A stretch of DNA of 64,000 nt from assembly GCA_020055645.1 (NCBI GenBank), contig CM034548.1, positions 30,988,201 to 31,052,200 of the forward strand. The letters are read 5' to 3'. The notes under the pieces were generated by a model, which made no database searches, was not told the origin of the DNA, and worked only from the letters and a program-made list of their open reading frames with translations. Positions 14,501-26,500 of this stretch are shown here, piece after piece (the stretch's first letter is position 1; each line of letters starts with the position of its first letter). Position numbers and translations under genes: made by a program. Source of the DNA: Tomocerus qinae. Taxonomy: Eukaryota > Arthropoda > Collembola > Entomobryomorpha > Tomoceridae.

Positions 14501-17500
14501 AACAGTCGTTTAAATATTTAGGAAGAGAGCATTTAGGAAGCATCATATGCGAGGACATGAGTTGTAGGATTTGTTAGATACTCATAGGAATGCATATCTT
14601 TGCAGAATTCTATATTGTCTTCCTAATTCTCATTTCTCACTGCAGTGAATTAACAACTTCGTACGATGCTGAATGTTGGAAACGAAAGCATCTCCTACTA
14701 CGAGCTATAGTCATAACGTCTTTAGTTATGCCATTGTGTATGTATTATTTCCATGCATAGTGCAAAATAGAACTCCAACACATGCAAAAAAACTTCATGG
14801 TAGAAGGTAGAAGACTATATGCAATGAGACTAACAATACTGGGAAATAGTATGATTGCAAGTTAACTCCGCTATTCCATCGGGTCCTCGTGCACACATTA
14901 AATTAAACCTTGAACGCCTGAAGATGGTGGATCCATACTATAAATGTACAATGCCATTATATAACAAGATAATACTACTCTAATCTAAATCCGTACAATA
15001 GTCTATGGGAAATATAATCAATACTTTTAGATAATTAAATTCTTTACTTTATGTAGTGTGTACAAGGAGTGTGGCTTGTTTAGTCTCCAAGTTTCTAGAG
15101 AATGTACTTTTTAACGTCTATATGGGAGTTACTACCACTAACAAGCTCAAGAACCGCAGTTGACGTAGAAGAGAAGAGAGCATACTTGTCAATTAAGCGC
15201 ACAGTTAGACATTGAGACGCACATTTACTAAAATAGGTTCATTCCGCTCTACTTCACACTTGAACTTATAACTGTCATGCTAGGAAAGTACATTTGCAAT
15301 GACTCCTTTTACTTCAACCTTAAGTAATTTTCTAATTAAATTATTAATTATTCTATATCTAACAAGACAATCTTCTATAACTAAATTATTATTAAAATGC
15401 GGTTAACATTGTTTTACAAGTTGGGCGTTTGTCATTAGTATTTCGCCTCAACTAATAAAACCACTCAAAATAACTTTTTTACATCATACACTCCACAATG
15501 TTTTCTTAATGACCTCATAAGGACAAAAATAAACATAGCAGTCACACGTCATATTAGACAGGGGCATTATTTCCTTTAGCAGTCGGTTAATGACGTCCCG
15601 TCTATCAAAATGAATACAAGTGCAAAAATATTTGAGTTATTTACATAATGCCGATCCCTGAATATCCAGATGAGTAAGTACACTTAATTTTGACATTATA
15701 TCTAACAAAGTCTACATAATATGAAAGTTGGGTTGAAGTAAGCCAGCCGTTGCATGAGGGTGAGGAGTGGGAGGGTGAGGAGGGTGAGGAGTGCGAGGGT
15801 GAGGAGGGTGAGGAGGGTGAGGCGGGTGAGGGTGAGGAGGTTGAGGTGGGTGAGGCGGGTGAGGCGGGTGAAGAGTGTGAGAGTGAGGGTGAGGAGTACA
15901 TTTTTTACATTACATATTTGATGAGTTATATTGGGGAGGAGTAAATAAAATGTAGAATCATCAATTTCTTAATCCCCTGGGGGTAATCTATCAAGGTACT
16001 ACAAAGGGAATTATTATTAGATACCTGACAAATGTAAGCAGGTTATCTGAAAAAATAATTTAATTGTTTTGCTTGTAACTAAGCAAAACAATTTAAGGTC
16101 GGCCTATATGCTTTAAAACCCTTTATCTATTTATACCCCAAATGGGAATGTTGCTATGTAGAAACAAAAACTTTAAATCGTTAATTTTTTACCAAAATAA
16201 AGTTTTAGAATACGGGACCTACAAAAGTGCAAGATTAGCACTGCTGGAGAGCCGAGATTTTACTCCACAAAGTTTACTTTTTTAGTTTTATTGCTTTGGG
16301 GTATAAATAGATAAAGGGTTTTAAAGCGTATAGGCCGACCTTATTGTTTTGCTTAGTTACAAGCAAAACAATTAAATTATTTTTTCAGATAACCTGCTTA
16401 CATTTGTCAGGTATCTAATAATAATTCCCTTTGTAGTACCTTGATAGATTACCCCCAGGGGATTAAGAAATTGATGATTCTACATTTTATTTACTCCTCC
16501 CCAATATAACCCTTCAAATACGTAATGTAAAAAATGTACTCCTCACCCTCACTCTCACACTCCTCACCCGCCTCACCCACCTCAACCTCCTCACCCTCAC
16601 CCGCCTCACCCTCCTCACCCTCCTCACCCTCGCACTCCTCACCCTCCTCACCCTCCCACTCCTCACCCTCCTCACCCTCATGCAACGGCTGGCTTACTTC
16701 AACCAAAAGTTGGGAGAGAGAAAATATTAAGCAATATTTGATATAGGCATCGTATTGTAAATACATATTGTAATTTTCTTTAACAAAAGAGAACTAAATA
16801 CATATACTTTTTGCATAACATTCTGCCCGTATATATAAGAGGATCGATAACCTTTTATTCTCGTAGAAGTTAATGCATCTTGCTATTTTCTGAATATAAA
16901 ATTTGTATATTTGATACAATATTTTTCGTGATAACAGGACATCCGCCAAAAATCATTTATGCATATGACAACCTATTTACATAACAGTCGAGCCTATCTG
17001 CATGGAAAATGCTACTGTTTGTTCGGAGGAACTGATACGTTAGTATGCAGTGGGAACCAAATGTAGGAAATGTTTCACTCAATTATTTACGAAATTTCGT
17101 TAAATAATTAAATGCGTAAAATAACTTAAGTTGCTTAAATATTCCCAAATAAGTGAGGAAGTAATTATATATTAACGGATTAACTTTAACCTCAAAATGA
17201 TAAATGTGCAAATAGACCACCCACTGCTCAGCAAAATAGCAACATAAATAAATTATGTAGCAAAGCGAAACCATAATGGATGTAATTCCGATATTCCATG
17301 AGGTATGTTTTCTATATTACACTTCGGTTATAAGTACACCACCGCCTAATGCGAGAAGTTACACTCCCCACTATTTAATAATTACTATAGTCATTTAATA
17401 TTTACGGCATCTAATATTCTCTATAGTAATATGGTCAGATATATAGACCTGAATTGGTGAAAACCGAAAGGAAGGTTAAAGTTATTGATGGTTCGAGAAA

Positions 17501-20500
17501 ATAAGGTCAGGCGCATGCAGTAAGAAATAAATACTAAGAATGATGATAGGAAATGAATTGTATTTGGAAGCAGTTATATTTAGCACTTGTATATTACACT
17601 CCTAGTATTAATTGCAGAATAGTGGTACACAAAAGTGAAAGGAGTTGTTGTTGGAGGGAGACATTTACCTTTATTTTCAGGGAACTTTCAGAACCGATCT
17701 ATCACTAATATTACAGTCTGTCTATTATCGTGCGTAAATTGATGGTCTCCGATTGGGAGATTGGAAGCTTTTATTTTCTATATATTCCTGTAAATAGCTC
17801 CAAAGATAACTGATTGCTTCAATATTTTCCCAAAATAATCATTGCATTGTCCTTTTTAAGCATATCTGTCAAGGAAAATCCGTCATGATATTGCGTGCTC
17901 CCTTTTGGTCTACCTCTGACATACAATCACGATATCTTCCGTGCGTGTTGTGATGCCATGCTTACTACAGTTTGAAAGGCACAAACGCCCTGATTTATTT
18001 TTGTAATACACTTCCAAATCATTTTTACAACGAACATCATCGATTAATGATCAGATTGATGCCTCAAAATACGTCAACTTCAATTACATGTGCAAATTTT
18101 GTAGATTTAAAAATGTAATATGTCCTTGTCACATGTCCGTGTTTGCACAGCATGTGTGTAACTGATAAACTGTAAAAGGACAAATTACCTCAATGCGTGA
18201 TTGGAAATAGATTGTAATTTCCTATTTGCTATCCTATATGCCCCTTCTCAGCTTAGCTTACTGCACTGGTGACTAATTAGCCTACACTTTATATAGAGTT
18301 ACATGTCATATCAGTAATATTTGATAAAATTTACAATAAGTAGTATATAATACTCATACATTATACTCTACAATAAGTGATATACAATTCTTACAGATAT
18401 TACATGAACGTTGCATAATTTCTAACCTTCCAAATATCATACTTATAGTTAAATTGATTTTTAATGGTTCCAACTTATTTTGTTAATGAAATGATGGCAT
18501 GTAAAACAAAAGTTTTACTATCAATGACCAAACTATCAACCTACCACGAAAGAATGAATCAACTGAAGCCTGTACCATTATTTACTTACATAGTAATTAC
18601 GTAATGACCAGTACCATAATAGAGCAAATGAAGAAAGAACCACGAAATACTAGGACAGTCAATAGTGACACACAAATATCACAACGCACTGTGTAAGGTG
18701 ACATATTTGTCATCTCTGTCTGTAAAAGAACAACTTATAAGTTTACTTTTTCAATGTTAAATACAAAAGAGGCTAATAGATTAGGACGACGAAACCACTA
18801 CTGCCTTATTATTCAGTCATGTAAGCCAGACTACTTCCACGCTAATCTACAAATACAAATAAGTAATTTAAACGAAAGCTATCTCACTAAGATTGAAAGT
18901 ACACACATAAAGAGTCACAAAATAAACATTGCCAGTTATGAGCGCTACGACAACGACAAAAAAGGATCATGACCATAAGTATACTGTCTTGCATATTAGA
19001 ATTTGTTATAGCATTGTGCGGGATTTGCCATACAAACCGCACAAAGTCACGAAGATCACATACATTCATATCACAGAATTTTGTGTAATTATGCTGAACA
19101 AACGAATCATCACAAACAGACAAAAAACTCAACAGCTTTTCCGATGACGTCAAAACAAGACTTACATAATCCTGTCACAACCACAAAAGTATAAATACAT
19201 GTAGAGATTATTAGACGTTAGATTCTCATAATAAGTATTCTTTGTATTAAGGATGATCCCAATTAAATAGTCGTGTCTCAATTAAGGGGTACAATTATGT
19301 AATTGACTATTCATGTAAAACAACACAAAATATTAGGAAATGTTTAAATTCATCATATTAATAAGGAATTTTGTTTCGTTTTCTAATTAGCAGTATAATC
19401 ACTGTTCAGCCGATTTGACTCATAAAGGTGACAGATTTGAATTATGGGGTATTATTATTTAATGATCGTATCAATTATCTGACAATATGCACATGACAAC
19501 AATACTACTGGGAAGTCCAAACTAATTTATGCAGCACGGCGTGTAATTAATACCTACCTTGCTGAATGGTGCTCTACTTTCATCCAGGTCTTAAATTTCT
19601 CTTCTTATTTGTTTCATGGCATTGCGAATGGGGACAAATCATTTATTGATCCATATTTTAAACCGTGACTACCTTTCAACCAAACACACTAAACTAGATA
19701 AATGGTACCCATGAAATTAAGGGAATTTTGGCAAAGAAAGATGATTTTGCAAGCAATATCAGTTACTGGTGGATAATGTATTCCTCTAAATACACACCTT
19801 GATAAAATATTGATATTAATGGTAGTTATATCCTATACGTTGTTTTCTAGATTGGATGATTAAAATAGGCAGTGGTCGCAGCAAACGGCGTCAAAAAATT
19901 AATGTGATGAATTATAGTGAGCTGAATATGAATCCTTCTAATCCAGGTCGTAATAAATTCCACTACGGGAGATAGGGAAACATTTACCTGCTCCACTATC
20001 CAATACACTAGCGTAATGTTTCTTTAATTGCATAATGGTTTTGGTGGAAGGAAATGTTTCAGACTAGTCAACTGTTAATCACTACGTGCCTACAGGACAA
20101 ACATTATTTACATTATTATGTCTGAAAAACTTGATACCAATACACTTATTTATCTAGCAACCATACCGGCGGCATAATCGCATTTTGCTTGGAGCACATT
20201 ACGTACATTGTGCGTATGCATTACTATAAAAGGCACACCCAAATAGCTCATTGCCCCATTTCCTTAATTCTTTCCTTCTTAAAAGCAAATCGACGTGGTG
20301 ACATTTGCAGTGAGTACAGGAAACAGATAAAGATATTTAAAAATATTTATAAAGGAGAACATGTCTCATGAATACAAAGTATGTATTAAGGACGCTTTGT
20401 GCTTGCTTTCAAACCAAAACAGATGTAATAACGGTAAGCTTACATCATGAACCTTTTTAGGACACAGAACGATGCAGTCTCAAGAGCGACAGACCTTAAT

Positions 20501-23500
20501 TTAAATTAATGTTCCCCATTTCCAAAGTATACTTTGCAAACAGCCTTGTTAAACAGTTCCATAAAATGTATCGATTCTCCTGTTTCAAACGAAATGCGCT
20601 GAAGTGAATAATGACGAGAAGATTACTTGAACAGATATTTGGGTCGCTCACAGAAAGTTACGGCTTAGAAAGTGTTCAACTATTAATTAGTTTTCACCAT
20701 ATCCTCGCATGAAATTATTTGGTCCTAAAAACTTGGGCATATCTTGTAAAAAATTTTTTTAAAGTTACTTTAAGTGCAAGAGACTTTGAAGTTTGAAGCA
20801 CTAGAAACATAATGTCACACAGTCACACCCACTGCTGTAGCTATTTTAAGATGAAATGGTGGGAAGGGGTTATGACGCTTTTCCTATGTTATGGAAATTG
20901 TTTACATTGTATTTATCATTTAAAAGAGAATTCGGTTCCTTGCACAATGTAATTTGTAATCATTAACTCACTGATATATTAAAGGATACAATATTTACAG
21001 CAATAACAAATCAGCAGCGTATGGAAATTTCGGGAAGAAAGATTCACCAGTGGAATATGAATCCAGACCTTTAAAAGTACCTTAAATTTCCTCTTCCACT
21101 AAAAGGTACAATATAAAATGATTGTTCTGAATTAGATGTTGGCATTTGAAGGAAGTACTGAGCATTAGCATGCAGGATGAAAGTATTAATTCTGATAAAA
21201 GCGTTACTTATGAACGTAGAATACAAAGTAAATGCAATCTTTCATCTACGTAGATTCTCTGATCAGTTTTCCGGGAAGTTCGCCATTAGTATTAAACTAT
21301 TGAACAAAATGGCAATTCTGATTCTTAGAATCAGGGTATCGGAAAAGGTCAAACATAGGATATATGCCTGTTTGTACTAATATATCAATTATATATAGGG
21401 TCTAAATAGTATAAAATAAAGTGGAACAGATATCTACATTTGATTGAACTTTACAAAGTAAGTATTAAATTGACATTTCCTAAATTGAGGAAATTGCCTG
21501 AATTGCTGAGTACCACTTGAATTTAATGCGCATAATATTCAATGATCTGAACAAAAAAAACAATAGTTACCTGTCCCAAGTCCTCTGGAATGTTTGTTGC
21601 TCGACATTCAATTCTTTTATTCGTTTCTGGATCGTATAGTTCAATGTCGTTTTGAATATGGAAGATTTGCATTAACTTGGTCAGTTCGATTGTCACGTAC
21701 AATGAAAGTGGAATCATCACCTAGGAAAGAATTTTTGAAGTTTATTGAAAAATTCTTAAATACCCTAGGCGTGGTTTGGCATCCGTGATTGATAAGGGAA
21801 ATAAAGTTTTATTAAATGGATAAGTACCTGAAGGATTATGATGAACGTAAGAAAATTAAGACAGGCTTCCCAGAAAGGGCTGGGTGTATCTTTAGCAGTA
21901 TCAGAGGGAATAGCAAAAGGCACTTCGGGAAAGGAAGACAGCCATAGTCCTGAACCCGTTGCCCCGACTATACATAACACAGCGAGAATTACAACGCACC
22001 ATAATACTTCCAAATTCATCATTCTCTCCAGACCCGTACGCTTGTGCCGAGAGCCTTTGTTGTTCAACATCGTCTTCGTTTCTCGACCTGAATCACACCA
22101 AAAGAGCAATTATTGTAGTGTGTTTCAAGGAAAGCGAAATATCACAGTGAATATTAGATTTATACTACATAAAAGGAATAACTTTTCAGTGTCAATATGA
22201 CAGAGTAAAGAAAATCTCTGAAAAAATTCCACGAAGAGCTAAATCAAAGTCGAAATGCCAAAATAAATGACAGTAGGATATATAGTGGTATAGAACGTTT
22301 AGCGATAGACCTAATGGTTTTCCAATTTAATCCAAAGCTCTATCTGCATATTCTAAACCCTGACATAAAGTGAGTTGGTTTTGCCTGGAAGAAGGATTTC
22401 ACCGTGAAATCCGACTCTTGAGATGATTGAATAAGGAAAAGGAATATTAAAAATAACTTTAGGTCATTTACTCCATTTAGAGAGGCTGAGATTTTGTGAG
22501 AATGATTGGTTCCTTCCTTATTTAGTTTGTGGTACCGTTAGACATAGAAAATAAGAAACTTTTTCCTATTTATAGAGTAAGTGTGCGCTGAAAGCAAAAG
22601 AGAATCCAATAAGGCAAAATTTATGCTCCTTAAATGAAAACATAACACTAAAAAGGTTTCACTCGGAGACATGCAATTTGATGAAAGGAAGGTGACCTCA
22701 TTTTATTATTGAATTGCATTGATCATTGATACACAGAGTACCGAAGCAGAAATGAGAACTTTACTCTACGGATCAGAAATCTCACAGGTAGCAAAATTTT
22801 CCGGCGTTTTCATTCCATCGAAAAGTGGAACTTCCACAACATATCGGCTGATTGCTACTACAATATTTATTTTGAAAGTAAAATAAAAGTACTTGCTATA
22901 CTTCAGTAGCACTCAGAGAGTACAGACTCAGATTCTTATCATTTATACTTTCTCCAACAGACCAGCAGTAGAGTCAACTTGATGATTGTGAAAGTGAAAC
23001 GAGAGCAAGTGCTCACCATTCTCTATAAATACAATATAATCATGCCAACACCAGAATATACTATTAGTCCCAAAGCTTCACAAATATTTTCTTTACTTAG
23101 AAAGTCAGGAAAATCGACTCAAAGTGCAAAGACAGAACAAAAAAAGTTCTATCTGTGTCGGAGTAAATAACAGTATGTCAACCGAAACGTCATAAATAAT
23201 ATACCTTACTACAACCACTTTTAGCATTCTCCTAAATATTTTAAATTGCTGTTATGTACTTGCATTGAATGTCAAGTAAAATAGTCAAAAAATCACAAGG
23301 ATTTTATTTCCGAAGAAGCATGCTCAAAATGAAAGTTTTATGACAACATTTATCCTATATAATAATGCACTAATAATAATAATTCGCATGTTTGTTTAAG
23401 GGTACTTCTTTACTACTGATATTTCCATTTCAAACAAACGGAAATTGTGTTCAGTCTTAGAGCTGATAACTGTCTACTTTCTCTTGACTTTCCTTTTCAC

Positions 23501-26500
23501 TGTGACAAGCAAAGTAGTAATAACGGAAATCTTTTTCTCTACTAATGACATTAAACGAGAATCTTAATGTACGCTTGCACGACAAATGCAATATTTGTAG
23601 TCTCTGGAGTTGAACCATTCGGATTAAGTATAAGAGTATTCTGACGTGTAGCTGACAGGGAGTGGTTGACTATCAAAATCAAAATTCCTTCTGTCTACTA
23701 TTTAGAGGGAGGGGGAGAAAGAAGACTGTATGAACTTTTCATCTCCGGCTTCTGTCTAACAAAAAATACAATTGCTTTACAAAGCTTCTGAACTTTCCTG
23801 TCTGACTATTTACCATCAAAATTGGTTTTCCCCAGACTATCTTTTCATCATTGACCAGGCAAACATTTCCTAGCATCAGGCAGTCTTGGAAAAAGTTTCT
23901 AGCCTGGTCACTTTCAACTGAATGGATATTTATACATCTCTGTAGAGTGCGAAGCCTTAGAGCATTGATTACTGAAACGAGACGAGACTACGAAACAAAT
24001 TATTTCGCATCGAATTTCTCTCTGCCCACTTTACGTTGTACATTTTTATTACTGCCTTGCAGGCTACACTAAATAAATATGCTTCGAGCTAAAATTGACA
24101 CAATCATGCACCATCGCATCAAATCAAAATCAAATCGTTTCGGTCAAATACATTATTTAATTTCCTCTTATGTAATATCATTTGCAATAAATAATTTTAC
24201 TTACCGGCATACACAACAATCCCCTCAACGAAGTCCGTATTCTTAAGGATGCAGTCCCGAAGCAAAAGATTCTCCACTGTCACAGGAACACGAGTTTGGT
24301 CGTTACATATCACAGTTCCCTCGAATTGATAAATCTTTGTCGTCGGAGCTTTAACTTCAATTCTACAGTCGAATTCGTGCGATTGGAATGTGTCCTGCTA
24401 TAAAAAAGAAAAGAAAATAGACTCAAATCTCGCTCTATTGGTTCCTACTGACCTAAATGTTACATAATATGCATTTGGTTAGATATAAATCGTTTAGTAT
24501 ATATGCCTGCCTAACTATTATTTCCTCTCTGGTAACAACTTCATGGAATTTTCTGCTCTCAAAGTACTGATGCTCTTTCTGTTTGCCGTAGAAATCCAAT
24601 TTCCTGAATAAAAGTTCGCAGTCTCAATGATTTAAATTCAAATAGTATACTACAACCATTTGAAGCCACAGTAATGTGAATACAGATTCCGAATGCACAC
24701 ATAAACTGACAGGGAAATGGGAAACCATTACATGACGGTCGTCTTTTCATCCATAGAAAACATTAATTGGCCATGGCAGCATGTAATCAACACAATACCT
24801 ACATTCATTTGAAAAAGGATAGCAATGGTATTCATGGGTAGAAATTACAGTTTTCAAAAAACAGAAGCTTGTACAGCAACCTTCAATTCATCTGCAACCC
24901 TTATTTACCGTTGCATCATTTTTTCACTGTTCTATGCTATAAGCTGGACAAAAACTGCATGGATCCGAGTAAATCCATCATGTAAAGCATTTCCTTGTTT
25001 GAAGAATTGTAGATATATCTACATACTTATACCCTGGTGGTTTACCATTACGTAACCTGCGCTTGGGTCTCTAGTGAATTCCAATTTCAAATACTAGTTG
25101 TGGTTGAGTTGTGGCAGAGTGGATTGTATCTGTCTTTTGTGTTGTATTGTAGGTACATATTGTACGTTCCATATTGTAATGCCCAGAGAACATATCCAAG
25201 TAGACTAAAAGTTACGAAATAGACAATAGAAGAACTATTTCTCGGAAAAAGTCCATCTCATCCACTTTCAGCCTGATCAATAAACCGAGAAAAACCTTAA
25301 GACCCGATGACTATCTCTAAGGAGAAACGTTGACACGGACAGAATAGCAATTCCTATGACTTCAACTTCCAAGACATTATTATTGTGAGTCAAACCATGA
25401 TTAATGTATAAATACCACACGGTTGAACATTATATCTACCTAACCACAAGAAATTAATGAAATCTTAACAGACTATGACTTCAGAAATATGTTCAAATTC
25501 TATACAAACGTAGAAGGTATAATTACCTATTGATTTATTAAGTATTGCAGCAGTTGCATCAGGAAGAACACTATCTAGTATGTATTTTCTTGTTACAAGG
25601 ATACAAAATCTAAGGATATAGGTAGCTGTGCAATGTTAACATGTGATATAAATAAATAGATATAATACTTTTCAATGAATTTTACATGTATGTACAGTTA
25701 TTAAATTACTTTCATTGCAAAATTCATCAGCCTCTACTTAGTAACTGTACATATATAAATGAGCATGGTTCTAGTCTCATTGTTACACTAAACGTAAGCA
25801 AAAATACTCTCAGAGAATCTTCCGAACAAATGAATCTTGTTACTTAGCGTTAGCATTACAAATTGCAAAGCAATTATAAGATTCATCTTGAAGGAATTGA
25901 GTAGGCAAGTGGAAAAACAAAGTAACTAGAACTGTACATGCGGTAGTACTTTACAAGTATTTCTATAAATATTCTTTACTAAGAATTATATTGTCTGTAC
26001 AGTTAAATTCAAAATTAAATTGCTAATATTAGATATCAAGTGTGTTTGCTTTTAAAATCTCGTTTTTCAGACCACAAATGGCTAATTTCACAGTTTTCAC
26101 TTTTCTGAGGATATGAGCACAGTATATAATTAAGACTAATGACTTAGCAGTGCATTAAATGTAAGTTTTAATTTTGATGTGTAAACCAGAAAAGCGTTCC
26201 GCTATCTACAAATAAACAATTCACTACAAATTATATGGTAACATATCTTTCTTCGGACATGGAACGATATCTGAAACTTTAATTTGGTCGCCAGGAAGTT
26301 TATTGCATATTGCTGCTTTATATTTTTGTCATAAATCACTTTACAAATCAGCCTATCTGACTTTTGGAACATCTAATGGATATTCACGTACTCCACTCAG
26401 TACTTGTCTGCATCTTCTACTTTTCTTAAACTTGATTAGGCTAAACCACTTTGCCAGACGTTGCGCAGTAATTCCTTAATCCAATTAATTGGTACCCAAA

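Larger units (their letters stand above)
15732..16705. mobile_element. Foldback/MITE-like element with about 410 bp inverted arms
   Basis: Left arm (15731-16142) and right arm (16295-16704) are near-perfect reverse complements around a 152-base unpaired centre (16143-16294). The outer 150 bases of each arm are a 9-base minisatellite (GGTGAGGAG-like), and the arms differ mainly by single-unit gains. The direct repeat AAAGTTGG flanks the element (15724-15731 and 16706-16713) and is a plausible 7-8 bp target duplication. There is no coding capacity in the centre, so it is non-autonomous. Long arms built of tandem repeats are the layout known from foldback elements; the superfamily cannot be decided here. 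It sits in flippase intron 5. Confidence 0.8.
6185..21570 (-). other. Flippase intron 5 (15.4 kb)
   Basis: Canonical GT-AG intron between the TM4 and DKTGT exons. It holds the SINE, the foldback element, the 12.5 kb inverted repeat and small hairpins listed separately. The remaining sequence is AT-rich and I found no other gene; reading frames up to 117 codons near 12.0-12.4 kb have no recognisable product. Confidence 0.8.

Noticed and set aside
15641..15944. Ser/Pro-rich and Glu/Gly-rich reading frames on both strands
   Set aside because: They are translations of the GGTGAGGAG minisatellite in the foldback arm and recur in mirror image at 16491-16766.
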